Positions 1 through 11,140 of a stretch of 64,000 nucleotides of DNA are shown here, in pieces (positions within the stretch are counted from its first letter, which is position 1; each line of letters starts with the position of its first letter). This DNA comes from Luzula sylvatica. Its lineage: Eukaryota; Streptophyta; Magnoliopsida; Poales; Juncaceae. The position numbers and the translations under genes were made by a program. The stretch is from positions 24,898,356-24,962,355 of the forward strand of contig OX326956.1 in NCBI GenBank assembly GCA_946800325.1, written 5' to 3'. The notes beneath the pieces were generated by a model. It did not search any database, was not told where the DNA came from, and saw nothing but the letters and a program-made list of their open reading frames with translations.

Positions 1-3000
1 GAATTTTGCACACATTCACGTCTCCTCTCTCTATTATCTCTCGAATTAGATGAAAACGCCGAAGTATGTGTTTGGATCTATGGTGTGACCTTGGCTCCCT
101 AGATTGCGCAATTGCTCCATTGTTATCACAAAAGAGAGTCACAGGGTCCAACACACTTGGAACTACACCTAGTTCTGCCACAAATTTCTTGATCCAAACA
201 GCTTCCTTAGCTGCTTCTGAAGCTGCTATATACTCCGCTTCCGTTGTAGAATCTGCGACAGTTTGCTGTTTGGAACTTTTCCAAACAACTGCTCCTCCGT
301 TCAAACAGAATACATAACCACTTTGCGATCTAAAATCATCTATGCAGGTTTGAAAGCTAGCATCGGTATAACCCCTTATCACCAGCTCACTTTCCAAAAC
401 TCCATAGATTAAGAATACATCTTTAGTTCTTCTCAAGTACTTAAGAATATTCTTTACTGCTATCCAGTGACTCTCACCTGGATCTGATTGGTATCTGCTT
501 GTTACACTTAATGCATATGACACATCTGGTCTAGTACATATCATCGCATACATAATAGATCCAATTGCAGAAGCATATGGTACTCTATTCATGCGTTCTC
601 GTTCATCTCTCGATGTCGGACATTGAGATTTATCTAACGAGATACCATGCGACATTGGCAAGGATCCTCTCTTGGAATCTTGCATATTGAACCTCTTCAA
701 TACCTTGTCAATGTATGTACTTTGACTCAGACCTAGAAGCTTCCTTGATCTATCTCTATAGATCTTTACGCCTAATATATAAGCTGCTTCTCCTAGGTCT
801 TTCATTGAAAATTGATTCCCCAAATATTTCTTAACACTTAAGAGCATAGGTATATCATTACCAATGAGCAATATGTCATCCACATAAAGAACTAAGAATA
901 CATGTGCACTCCCACTGAATTTCTTGTATACACAAGCTTCTTCCACATTCTTGATGAAACCATAATCCTTGATTACTTCATCAAAACGAAGATTCCAACT
1001 TCGAGATGCTTGCTTCAAACCATAAATAGACTTTTGAAGCTTGCATACTTTCTTAGAATTCTTTGGATCGACAAAACCCTCGGGTTGTATCATGTATACA
1101 TCCTCGTTCAAGTTCCCGTTAAGGAAAGCAGTTTTGACATCCATTTGCCATATTTCATAGTCATAATATGCGGCTATGGCAAGTAGAATTCTTATAGACT
1201 TAAGCATGGCCACGGGCGAAAACGTTTCATCATAGTCTATACCATGAGTTTGCTTGAAACCTTTCGCCACAAGCCGTGCTTTGTAAGTATGCACCTTACC
1301 ATCCATGTCAGTTTTCTTCTTGAAAACCCACTTACACCCAATGGTTTTTAATCCTTCAGGTGTATCAATCAAGTTCCAAACTTGATTGTCATACATGGAT
1401 TGTATCTCGACATTCATGGCTTCTTGCCATTTCTGTGAATCTTCACTCATCATAGCCTCTACGTAGGATGTTGGTTCATCATCCATGGCCAACACATCAT
1501 CATCATTAGTCACGAGAAATCCATATCTCTCGGGCTCTTGACGATTCCTACTAGATCTACGAGGTGGTTCTTGTGTAACATTTTCTGATTCTCCAACATT
1601 TGGTGAACCCGAAATATTTTCCATCTCATGTTCATTTTCAGTTTGGGAATCTTGAACTTCTTCAAGATCAACCTTACTCCCACTAGCTCTCTTGGAAATG
1701 AACTCCTTCTCTAAGAAGACTCCATTTCTAGCTATGAAAATCTTATTTTCTGAGGGGATGTAAAAGTAATACCCTTTAGTTTCCTTAGGATATCCCACGA
1801 ACAAACATTTATCTGATTTGGGTCCAAGCTTATCTGACATCATGCGTTTAACATATGCCTCGCAACCCCAAATCTTCAGAAAAGACAAACTCGGAGTTCT
1901 TCCTGTCCATATCTCATATGGAGTCTTTTCTACGGATTTAGATGGAATTCTATTCAGTATGAATGCGGCTGTTTCAATGGCATAACCCCAAAACGATTTC
2001 GGGAGATCTGTCTGACTCATCATTGATCGAACCATGTCCAACAAGGTACGATTTCTCCTCTCGGAAACACCATTCCATTGAGGTGTACCGGGTGGAGTTA
2101 ATTGTGAAACAATTCCACAATCTCTTAGATAGTCATCAAAATCTTGGCTCAAATATTCACCACCTCGATCAGATCGAATGGCCTTTATTTTCTTGCCTAG
2201 TTGATTCTCTACTTCATTCTTAAAATCTTTGAACCTTTCAAATGATTCTGACTTTTGTCTCATCAAGTAGACAAAACCATATCTACTATAGTCATCAGTG
2301 AATGTAATGAAGTATCTATAACCTCCTCTGGCTTCCATGCTCATTGGGCCACATACATCAGTATGTACGAGCTCCAACAACTCATTGGATCTTTCACCAA
2401 CATTTGAGAAAGGTTTCTTAGTCATTTTGCCTAATAAACAAGACTCGCATGTCTCATATGATCTCATATCAAATGAGTCTAAAAGTCCATCGGTATGGAG
2501 TTTAGAAATGCGTTTCTCATTTATATGGCCTAAACGACAATGCCAAAAGTAGGTCTGATTATCAACATGAGACATTATCCTTTCGGTATTGATATTAAAT
2601 ATGGATTTGTGATTATTCAGATCTAGCACATAGAGACCATTTTCTAATGAAACATTTCCATAGAAAATTTCTCCTTTACGGATAGTACAATTATTATCTT
2701 CTATAATAAATTTGTAACCATCCAAAGCTAGTCTTGAAATAGAAATAATATTCCTGTTCATACCAGGTACAAAACAACAATTGTTTAGTTCTAATACAAA
2801 TCCATTAGGTAAAGTTAAATGGTAATTTCCTACGGCTAAAGCAGCAACTCTTGCTCCATTTCCCACACGTAGGTCCATTTCACCTTTAGCTAATTTCCTT
2901 CTACTTTGTAGACCCTGCACATTTTTACAAATGTGAGTGCCACATCCGGTATCTAATACCCAATTTGACAAAGTAGATAAGTTAACATCAATACCTGAGG

Positions 3001-3832
3001 CACTTGCCGAAACTGCTTTCTTCTTCTTCACTTCTTCTAAGTAAAGAGGGCAGTTCCTTTTCCAATGGCCATCTTTATGGCAATGGAAACAAGTGGTCGG
3101 TTCAGATTTCTTGATCTTTGGTTTGGGCAACATCTTGCCCTTACCTTTGTTCTTGCCTTTGAACTTCTTCTTGAACTTTCCCTTTTGAACCATCAGAACT
3201 TCGTTGACATTTGATGCCTTGAAGTCTCCGGACCTATTGGTAGCCTCAAAATTCTTGAGCATACCATGTAATTCCGGTATTGTTTTGTCCATAGAGTGCA
3301 TGTTGTAGTTAGAAACAAACTGTGCGAAATTCGGAGTCAAAGACTCAAGAATCAAGTCAGTTTCCATCTCATGGCTGACTTTCGCACCTAGTTTCTCAAG
3401 GTTATCAACATAACCTTTCATCTTTAAAACATGTGCACTCACAGATGTACCCGAGACCATTTTACAGTTGAACAACGCCTTGTGAGTGTTAAACCTCTCA
3501 AGTCTGGCTTGCTCTTGGAACATTTCCTTGAGCTGTTTGTGCATAACATATGCATGCGAATCTACAAACTGCTTTTGAAGATCCGATGACATAGTTGCCA
3601 ACATGAGACAGGTTATTTCAACATCATCATCTATGAACTTTTCATAGTATTCTTGGTCCACTTGGTCAGCATCTGCTGGTGGTTCTTCAGTTGGGAGAGG
3701 CTCATCAAGAACATAACCCTTATGTTCAGCCCTAAGAACAATTCTTAGATTTCGCTCCCAATCCAGAAAGTTCTTACCATTCAACTTCTCCTTCTCAAGG
3801 AGAGATCGCAAATTTAAACTGTTTGAGGACAT
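1..3832 (-). CDS. gag-pol: Ty1-copia gag-pol polyprotein, 3' end outside window
   Basis: Single minus-strand reading frame starting at the ATG complementary to 3830-3832 and still open at base 1 (about 1277 codons). It is the near-identical twin of the 1312-residue polyprotein at 14475-18413. Order: gag N-terminus, CCHC knuckle near 3060-3100, Asp-Thr-Gly protease near 2955, GAG-pre-integrase and integrase (about 2570-1950), reverse transcriptase (about 1420-830) and RNase H (about 360-60). Only scattered amino acid differences were seen (for example Asn to Asp near 2478). I spot-checked segments rather than every codon, so one internal stop cannot be wholly excluded. It probably retains coding capacity if the missing end is also intact. 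Confidence 0.88.
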   Translation of the reverse strand, partial: MSSNSLNLRSLLEKEKLNGKNFLDWERNLRIVLRAEHKGYVLDEPLPTEEPPADADQVDQEYYEKFIDDDVEITCLMLATMSSDLQKQFVDSHAYVMHKQLKEMFQEQARLERFNTHKALFNCKMVSGTSVSAHVLKMKGYVDNLEKLGAKVSHEMETDLILESLTPNFAQFVSNYNMHSMDKTIPELHGMLKNFEATNRSGDFKASNVNEVLMVQKGKFKKKFKGKNKGKGKMLPKPKIKKSEPTTCFHCHKDGHWKRNCPLYLEEVKKKKAVSASASGIDVNLSTLSNWVLDTGCGTHICKNVQGLQSRRKLAKGEMDLRVGNGARVAALAVGNYHLTLPNGFVLELNNCCFVPGMNRNIISISRLALDGYKFIIEDNNCTIRKGEIFYGNVSLENGLYVLDLNNHKSIFNINTERIMSHVDNQTYFWHCRLGHINEKRISKLHTDGLLDSFDMRSYETCESCLLGKMTKKPFSNVGERSNELLELVHTDVCGPMSMEARGGYRYFITFTDDYSRYGFVYLMRQKSESFERFKDFKNEVENQLGKKIKAIRSDRGGEYLSQDFDDYLRDCGIVSQLTPPGTPQWNGVSERRNRTLLDMVRSMMSQTDLPKSFWGYAIETAAFILNRIPSKSVEKTPYEIWTGRTPSLSFLKIWGCEAYVKRMMSDKLGPKSDKCLFVGYPKETKGYYFYIPSENKIFIARNGVFLEKEFISKRASGSKVDLEEVQDSQTENEHEMENISGSPNVGESENVTQEPPRRSSRNRQEPERYGFLVTNDDDVLAMDDEPTSYVEAMMSEDSQKWQEAMNVEIQSMYDNQVWNLIDTPEGLKTIGCKWVFKKKTDMDGKVHTYKARLVAKGFKQTHGIDYDETFSPVAMLKSIRILLAIAAYYDYEIWQMDVKTAFLNGNLNEDVYMIQPEGFVDPKNSKKVCKLQKSIYGLKQASRSWNLRFDEVIKDYGFIKNVEEACVYKKFSGSAHVFLVLYVDDILLIGNDIPMLLSVKKYLGNQFSMKDLGEAAYILGVKIYRDRSRKLLGLSQSTYIDKVLKRFNMQDSKRGSLPMSHGISLDKSQCPTSRDERERMNRVPYASAIGSIMYAMICTRPDVSYALSVTSRYQSDPGESHWIAVKNILKYLRRTKDVFLIYGVLESELVIRGYTDASFQTCIDDFRSQSGYVFCLNGGAVVWKSSKQQTVADSTTEAEYIAASEAAKEAVWIKKFVAELGVVPSVLDPVTLFCDNNGAIAQSREPRSHHRSKHILRRFHLIREIIERGDVNVCKI

Positions 3833-4514
3833 TTTTCTACATGGAATAAAATGTGCAAAATTAATACTTTTATAGATGATAACATTTATGTTTTAGTTCA
3901 TTTAAAATACTCCCACTATTTTTATCAAATCAACAACCCTCACTGTGTTGGTTCGGATACATTCCAACTACATGTACCATAGTGGCTCAAGATCCATATT
4001 TCGCAAAATCCTAATCGGCTTTGGCTCGTCTCAGAATTCTGTTATTTAGGTAGGATCAAATCCAATTGCATCTCCATGCAACTCTTGAGATCATTTATGA
4101 GATCAGGGGTTTATGAGTCTAACTCAAAAATCCATGTGTGTACATATCTCATCTTATGCCCTAAGTTCAAGTCCGACTTGCTACTTAGTTAAGTACTAAC
4201 CATAACTGATTATCATCCAATTAATCTACCAACACACCCAGCTTTGGCATGACCTATGTCGGTAATTAATCAATGCATATTCTCCTGCCAACTATATAAG
4301 CTCACACACCCAGCTTTGGCATGACCCATGTGAGTGATATAAAGGCCCTGAGAATTTCAGAATATGGGAGGCATTTTCTCAACTTAATAATTAGTAGAGG
4401 GATTTCTAATTTATTTATCACATGCAAAAGCATATCACATCACACATCACAGAATAATTAATTTAATGACATAGCATGGCCATGATCTTTATAAGCCACT
4501 ATAAAGATCCCTAA

Positions 4515-4706
4515 TTAATTACTTATAATGAACTCCTTCATTATAACAATGGACGTGGTGATGAACTCCTTCATCATGTGATCGGTTATGGCGATTAGCT
4601 TCTTCATCATGTGATAGGTTGTGGTGATGAACTCCTTCATCTTGTGATTGGTTGTCCTGATGAACTCCTTCACCATGTAATCGGTTGAGGCGATGAACTC
4701 CTTCAT
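4515..4706 (-). repeat. Leader 33-bp repeat array with 63-codon ORF (Copia-1a)
   Basis: Minus-strand counterpart of 13601-13792. Five and a half copies of a 33-bp unit built on GATGAAGGAGTTCATC, forming an open frame of 63 codons with an 11-residue repeat (Met-Lys-Glu-Phe-Ile...). It lies between the primer binding site and gag. Compared with the other copy it differs by Ile in place of Val near the end. Confidence 0.85.
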
Positions 4707-4949
4707 CTTCTTTAATTTACAACCTTATTTATTTTACAACTTGGACAACTCACCGGTTGCCTTAATAAAATAAAATTACAATTTGGACAACTTACTGGTT
4801 GCCTTTAGCCATAAATCAAATTTACAACATGCACAACATACATACAATCACATCATTCAATCACAACACAAAGTTTTTGGCCCATGCTATATCATATATC
4901 GTTGAATTATAAAATACATACATACATTTCGACTAATACATATGCAATA

Positions 4950-5240
4950 ATCTCCACGTGCGACCAGAATAATATCCTGCATCTTATGCAATAATATCCT
5001 GCATCTTATGCAATAAATCTCAGCGTGAGACAGTGCACCTTCTGCTTGAACAGAATAATATCTTCGTTCAAACAGACAATAATATCCGGTATCTCATGAA
5101 ATAATATCCTGCATCTCATGCAATAATATCCTGCATCTTATGCAGTAAATCTCAGCGTGAGACAGCGTACATTTCTGTTTGAACAGAATAATATCCTCGT
5201 TCAAACAGAATAACATCTTGCATCTCATGCAATAATATCC
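4950..5240 (-). repeat. Leader palindromic repeats (Copia-1a)
   Basis: Reiterated GGATATTATTCTG / GGATATTATTGCAT units joined to short inverted pairs such as GCATGAGATGC and CTGTTCAAACAG. These are the same units as at 13040-13345 in the other copy, with one block of 36 bp fewer. Confidence 0.85.
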
Positions 5241-5329
5241 GTCAAAATACATATGTAGTTTTATAATTCTCAGAAACTCTAAACTAGTACATCTAATATA
5301 CTAAATCGATCTAATAAACGATACACGTG

Positions 5330-5341
5330 GCTCTGATACCA
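5330..5341 (-). promoter_or_regulatory. Primer binding site, initiator-Met type (Copia-1a)
   Basis: Minus strand reads TGGTATCAGAGC one base after the LTR, the usual plant copia site complementary to the 3' end of initiator tRNA-Met. Confidence 0.95.
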
Positions 5342-5342
5342 C

Positions 5343-7126
5343 TGTTGGGGGTTCGCGCAATCATATTGCTCGGCGGAATTTACCCGAACCCCTAAAGCCA
5401 TGGATCTGTGTATCGCTAATTAGATACGAAGGAAGAGTTTCAAAATTTTCACCTCAGATTTAGTTCAAATCTGGTTGAAGGAAGCTTCCTGAGATCACGT
5501 TGGTGTGCTCGAACCGGCACTACCCTCTATCGGTATCCACACGCGACTCGTCTAGGCTGGATGTGAAGGCCTCCGATGCTAGTCGGATCCTTCCTCCCTT
5601 CAGAAAATCTGCTTGCTTCTCTTTTCTTTCACAAAGAAATTCAGCCAAGCTTCACTCTTTTCTTTTCACTGAGAAAACCTTTTTCTCTTCTTTTGACTCT
5701 CCAAGAAAACTCTTTTCTTTTAGTCAAAAATCTGTTCTAGAAAAATGAGTGAATCTTTCTTCTTCTTTCTTTCAAGAAGTCTTGGTGTGTGTTTTTCATC
5801 GAGTGTGTGAAAACTCTTTTCATTTCACCTAATATCTTTCATCCAATGAATGATATCCAGAGCATTAATGTCATGCACCCATACATGCATGTAGCATTCA
5901 TTTAATGCTTTACACCTTCTATTCGAACAGAATAATATCCTCGTTCGAACAGAATAATATCCACTTTCGAACAGAATAATATCCTGATTCAAAATCAGAA
6001 TAACATCCTGATTCAAACTGAATAATATCTACTTTCCTGATTTTCTGTGTCCAGTCCTAACTTGTCTTTGTGTGTGACCCTATAGGTTTATTTAAAGTTG
6101 GCAGCATATTAAATCTCTATTTAAATATGCAAATCATAGTTGGCCTCTAGCAAGGCATTATGACTACCCAAATTAAATAAATGATTTGTGATCATAACCT
6201 ATTTATCAAATAGACAAATTACTAGCTCTCTTGTTCATTCGATATCTGTTGATCAAAGACATGGTCAAATGTCATCCTTTCTAAATCAACTTAACTCTTT
6301 CCCGATATAGAATTAGATTGAATGTTCAATTAGTATTAACAACACATGTTAATCTTATTGAGCGTGGCCACGCATTTCCTTCAATCCTAATTCATCAGGG
6401 GGCCCTGAGAGATATCTCTTTCAATCATGAAAGGAACAACTTCCATCTTGGTTATTCACATCCTCCAACATGCTTCATGTAATACCCAATGATGATCTTG
6501 ATTACCCGGTTAAAGATAACAAAGAAACATATCTAAGTATCACAATTCACAGGTGAGAAATCTAATGATAACCTCAGGTCAAAGAACTAAAATTCTATTT
6601 GTTTATGAGAATATATATAATGACAATAACCATGTATATTCTCATAAGTTGGTCAGTCCAATATGTAGTCTCTAATACATATCTATATTCCATATTTGAC
6701 ATCACTACATCTCTATGTATTCCATGTCCATGATCAGTAAAACATAATCATCTCATATGCGAATATACTGGTGTACATATATATTCTATTTCCTTAGACA
6801 TGTATATCTCTATATACATCATATATATGACCAGGGACATTTAGAATCGTATTACGTTCATTGATACAGTTTTACTATCATAATCACATATTATGATGAT
6901 GTATAAACTAGTGATACAATTCAAGGCTTATTCACATATTCCTAAATATGTTAAATAACCTGTACACGTATTAAATGAAACTTTAATTCAATATTAAAAT
7001 ATTAGATTAACAACACATAAATAATAACTATCCTTTGTTTACATACAAGCTAAACAGTTTAGCCTAGGGTATTATTTAGTTCAGCCCAGGGCATTATTTC
7101 ATTCAGCCTAGGGCATTATTCCTTCA
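5343..7126 (-). repeat. Copia-1a 5' LTR
   Basis: 1784 bp, TG...CA ends when read on the minus strand (TGAAGGAATAATG ... CCCCCAACA). Matches the 1788-bp LTRs of Copia-1b with about a dozen visible differences, mostly around 5790-5830. Holds the 22-bp GGATATTATTCTGTTCGAA repeats (5925-6020) and the perfect palindrome GCGTGGCCACGC at 6362-6373. Confidence 0.95.
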
Positions 7127-8128
7127 GTACGGACAAAAACCATCAGTTGATAGCCCTAACCGAACATTACGCGGTTCTGAAGCAAAATCAGGATACGTGA
7201 CATCGAAATTTTTCCACATTTCGGCATCCGAAGGGTGAATCATCAAATTTGGATTTTCACGTTGTCCATGACAATGCCACGTCATATGTTTCGAGGTTTC
7301 CTTCGACAAATAACACCTTTGCAATCTAGGAGTCAAAGGTAGATAACGCAAAACCTTACAAGGAACACGTGCACCTTTCTTTCCTTCTTCCATTGGCTTG
7401 AATCGAGATTTGCCACAAAAATCGCATGTGATTTTTGCAATGTTATTTCCGTAGAACAACATGCAATTATCTGGACAGATATCGATTTTTTCATATTGAA
7501 TTCCTAAATTCTTAACTAGTTTTTTGGATTCGTGAAAATTATCGGGAAAACTATTATCTGAAGGAATTATGTAAGTTGCAATGACGTGCATAAACCTATC
7601 GAAAGCTTCCTTAGTAACTTCGCACTCGGATTTTATACTCAACAACATCGAAACAATCGACATTACAGATGATTTTGTGTCACGAAAACCTTCCCATAAG
7701 GGACGTTCCGATTCACGAAGCATTTCAAAGAAACGAGCCGCTTCTGGATTTGGTGGTTCGGTAGAATTCCAATCAAAAGAAGGACCGGCAACATCATGAA
7801 CCATCTGCTCCATCGGATTGAGAGTTATCGGAGAAAATGCAGTACTTCCACGTGATTCTATCGACTCACCGTGCCTTGTCCAAACGAAATAGTCCGAAAT
7901 AAAACCATGTTTACTGAGGTGGACCGCGATGTCGTAACGAGAAAGAAAGGTACCGTTCTGACAAATCGAACACGGACAACGTACGCAAGAGGTACCGTCC
8001 CTGTCTATTTCGACATTGTCAGGACGGGAAAAAACAATTTCTAAAAATCCTATCATTCCATCCCAAAACTCGGGACTGACGGTATTATTTACAATGCGTT
8101 GATACATCCACGAACGTTCCCGCTCCAT
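7124..8128 (-). pseudogene. tnp2: CACTA TNP2-type transposase, truncated by Copia-1a
   Basis: An open frame of 334 codons from the ATG at 8128. Residues ~7-85 fit the plant transposase-associated domain: Arg-Cys-Pro-Cys at 50-53, Cys56, and His70/His74. Residues ~280-334 fit the start of the TNP2 (TnpD-like) transposase domain (Met-Thr-Trp-His, then Asn-Val-Arg-Leu-Gly-Leu-Ser-Thr-Asp-Gly-Phe at about 321-331). TNP2 would bind and cut CACTA ends in the nucleus. The frame ends exactly where the Copia-1a LTR begins: the LTR's first bases TGA supply the stop codon. The catalytic part, if present, is displaced beyond the left edge. Complete family members are usually much longer than 334 residues. 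The remaining exon looks undamaged, so the break is recent. Confidence 0.9.
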
Positions 8129-10320
8129 GAATTACTAATTAAGATATACAGTACAAAATCAATTTAATTGCGTCGAAATATTCCCAATATTATGTTTTTA
8201 TATTTTATTTGATGAAACAATTCTATATAATTAATTATTAAATTTTTTTAATTATATTAAAATAACTAAATATTAATTCAATTAAATAATTAAATAATTA
8301 AATTAAAATATAATATTTAATTAATTATTAATGCAACTAAATAAAAATATTATATTTAATATTTATAATCGAATATTTTACCATTATTTTACCTATATAT
8401 TAATTAAAATATTTGATGAAACATTTCTATATAAACTTAATAATTAAATTATTATAATTAAATTACAATTAAATATTAATATAATTAAATTACAATATAA
8501 TATTTAATTAATTATTAATATAACTAAAATAAAATATTATATTTAATATTTATAATCAAATATTTTACCAATATTTTACGAATATTAATTAAAATATTTG
8601 ATGAAACAACTCTATACAATTAACAATTAAATTATTCTAATTAAATTAAAATAACTAAATTACTAATATAATTAAATAATTAAATTAAAATATAATTTTT
8701 AATTAATTATTAATAAAACTAAATTAAAATATTATATTTAATATTTATAATCCACTATTTTACCAATATTTTATATTAATTAAAATATTTAATTACGATA
8801 GTTACACATAATATATTTTCATATAATGTTTCATAATATTTTACCAATAGTAATTAATATACATAAAATTAATATAAATAACTAATATATAATATATGTA
8901 ATTTGTTTTTATTTTTTTCAATTCTTGTTAAATATAGTACTATGTTTCTCCAATACTATTTAATATTTTTACAATTCATAAAAATAACTAATTTAAAATT
9001 ATGAATATATTTACTATGTATATAAAAGTTTTAATAGCAAATCATACATTATATCATGTTCAACACATTAATTTTTTTGAAAACAAATTTCACATACAGG
9101 ACATTACATAACACTATTTCTCATACATGTTCAACACATTTATTTCTAAAACTACTCCTACAAAAATAACACCATCTCTAACAATCTTTTGTCATACATA
9201 ATTTATTTCTACAATTACATACAACTAAAATTATAATTTGAAATAGATTTTACCTGTTGAAAACAAACACCTTAATCCGTTGTCTCCAACAACTTGCTTC
9301 AACTGTTCGCGCGACCAAAGTTGCTTACTCAAAATAATTATTTTGCCTACATAACATTAAAATTACAATTTATTAAAATTACAATTTATTGAAATATGCC
9401 AAATATTTTCAAATTCCCTACTTTTGGAAAATCAGTCAAAATATGACAAGTATACAACTTCCTCCAACAGGTTTATTCCTCCCACAAATTTACACACTAA
9501 CCTGTAATTTCAAAAAATATAATTAATAAATAACAGGTAATTAACACAGAAATATATAATACAATATCCTACAACAATATCCAGGTTTAAAAAAGACAGA
9601 AAAATGTTAAAAATTTGTCTATTTTTTTTTTTTAAATTCTGTCTGAATTATGTAAAAAAATCTGTTAGCTTGCAAATTCCTTACAATTTTGTTTTCATTC
9701 TTAAAAAATTTGTTACCACACTTTAAATCTGTTACACAATTAATTCTAAAATTCAAAAATTATATTAAATAATATCTCAAAAAATTATACGAGTTAAAAT
9801 ATTTTTTACACATTGTACAGACTTTCTAAAAATACCCCAAAATACAAACTTTTGTTTTAATATTTTAGAAATCTTTTCAAACAACCGAAAAAAAATAAAT
9901 AAATTGTCTAAAAAACACCTTAAAATAATAAGTGAAAAACACCCTAAAAAATCAGTTAGAACAGCAGTAAAATTTTCTTACCTAAAAACAACTTGCGTAG
10001 ACCTTTCAAAAATCTGTCAAATAACTAAAAAAAATTTCTTACAAAAACCTTGACTATAATATGATAAACTTCATGTTTAAACTTTGGCAAAAAATCTGTT
10101 GAAAATATGTGTACAAAAAATGTTGTTATACAAAAAATCTGTTCAAACTTTGGCGAACAATAATATTACTATACGAAAAATCAGCAACAAAAAAAGTTAA
10201 ACCAGATTCATCAAAAAATATTTGTACAACAAATATACAACAATGTTCAAATGAACTAAACAAACCTTAAAAACAGTCCACAATATATGAAACAAAGAAA
10301 TTACCTTCCATGCATGCAAA
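8129..10320. other. AT-rich non-coding part of CACTA-1
   Basis: Upstream of the TNP2 start. Very AT-rich, with repeated blocks resembling TTAATTAAATATTTGATGAAACA at 8200-8800 (imperfect tandem units of roughly 190-230 bp). No coding frame recognised. It probably contains the promoter and untranslated exons of the transposase gene. Confidence 0.6.
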
Positions 10321-10436
10321 AGATAACTATTCCATTGTTGAGAGTGAGAGCCGAGAGAGTGGGTGTTCTTCAGGTGATATCTGTAGGCCAGAATAAGAGC
10401 TCAAAATGAGGCCGAGAGAGAGTGGGAGCTGTTTAC

Positions 10437-10438
<2 letters not shown>

Positions 10439-10495
<57 letters not shown>

Positions 10496-10565
10496 AGCTT
10501 ACAAATGAGAGAGAGAGAGAGAGCGAGGGAGCTGTTTACGAGAGAGAGAGAGAGAGAGAGAGAGA
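10439..10565. repeat. (GA)n microsatellites
   Basis: Two uninterrupted GA runs (about 10440-10491 and 10507-10565) separated by a duplicated GTGGGAGCT-TACAAATGAG / GGGAGCTGTTTAC segment. Open frames on both strands here are low-complexity artefacts. Confidence 0.95.
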
Positions 10566-10624
10566 ACAGAAGTGAAAGAGTAAGAAGAAATGGGGGGAAA
10601 CGAAACATTTGGGGTTTCAAACGG

Positions 10625-11110
10625 GACCAAATTTGGGACGGCCCGTTATAAAATAGGTTTTGGGATGGTCATTTAATAGGGACGGCCCGTTACAAAGTGA
10701 TAAAGTGGGAACATGTTGCAGAGATAGGACAGGATTGGGGAGCGTGTAGCAGGTTTAGCAGGTTTAGGGACGGTCATTTAATAGGGACGGCCCGTTACAA
10801 ATCCTTTTAGGATGGTGAAAATCTTTTTAGGACGGCCCGTTACAAATTTTAGGGACGGCTAAAATAATAGGGACGGCCCGTTATAAAATTTCGGGACGGC
10901 CAAAATCAGTTTAGGACGGCCCGTGACAAAATTTAGGGACGGTTAAATAAATAGGGACGGTCCGTTATAAAATATAGGGACGGCAAAATTCAAATTAGGA
11001 CGGCCCGTTATGAAATTTAGGGACAGTATCTGTGTTTTCTGACGGCCTGTCCTAGTTTCGGACAGTTATTTTGGGACGGCCCATCCCAAAATAACAGATG
11101 TGTTGTAGTG
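10625..11110 (-). repeat. CACTA-1 subterminal repeats and terminal inverted repeat
   Basis: About eight direct copies of GGGACGGCCCGTTACAAA (near 10633, 10679, 10785, 10840, 10871, 10913, 10955 and 10997), each followed by AAATT-like bases. They end at 11095-11110 with the reverse complement of CACTACAACACATCTG. Such arrays are the usual TnpA-binding regions of CACTA elements (family knowledge). Confidence 0.9.
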
Positions 11111-11140
11111 GAGTATAGAGTCATGACGGACTGGTGATCC
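11111..11140 (+). repeat. L3 LTR fragment (left of Copia-1b)
   Basis: Thirty bases with GTCATGACGGAC between the CACTA-1 end and Copia-1b. It continues at 20246 after Copia-1b and is part of the same LTR. The last five bases, GATCC (11136-11140), are the left target duplication of Copia-1b. Confidence 0.8.

Larger units (their letters stand above)
1..7126 (-). mobile_element. Copia-1a, Ty1-copia element, cut by window edge
   Basis: Minus-strand copy of the same family as the complete element at 11141-20245. On the minus strand it reads 5' LTR (7126-5343), primer binding site (5341-5330), repeat-rich leader, then gag-pol from 3832 to base 1. The last ~36 codons and the 3' LTR lie left of the window, so the target duplication cannot be checked. 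Coordinates in the coding part map onto the other copy with a constant sum of 18307 and few substitutions. The leader is 36 bp shorter than in the other copy and the LTR 4 bp shorter. It interrupts the TNP2 gene of CACTA-1 at 7126/7127. Confidence 0.95.
7127..11110 (-). mobile_element. CACTA-1 (En/Spm) DNA transposon, partial
   Basis: On the minus strand it begins at 11110 with CACTACAACACATCTG, followed by about eight direct subterminal repeats, a (GA)n tract, a long AT-rich stretch and a TNP2-type transposase gene from 8128. The rest was separated by the Copia-1a insertion and lies left of the window. Its terminal 16 bases equal those of CACTA-2 at 52714, so the two should share terminus recognition. 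The other end and the 3-bp target duplication are not visible. Confidence 0.9.

Noticed and set aside
66..2552. Open frames on the plus strand of Copia-1a (66-317, 902-1186, 1963-2223, 2337-2552)
   Set aside because: They are antisense to gag-pol and recur at the mirrored places in Copia-1b; they reflect the codon pattern of the coding strand.
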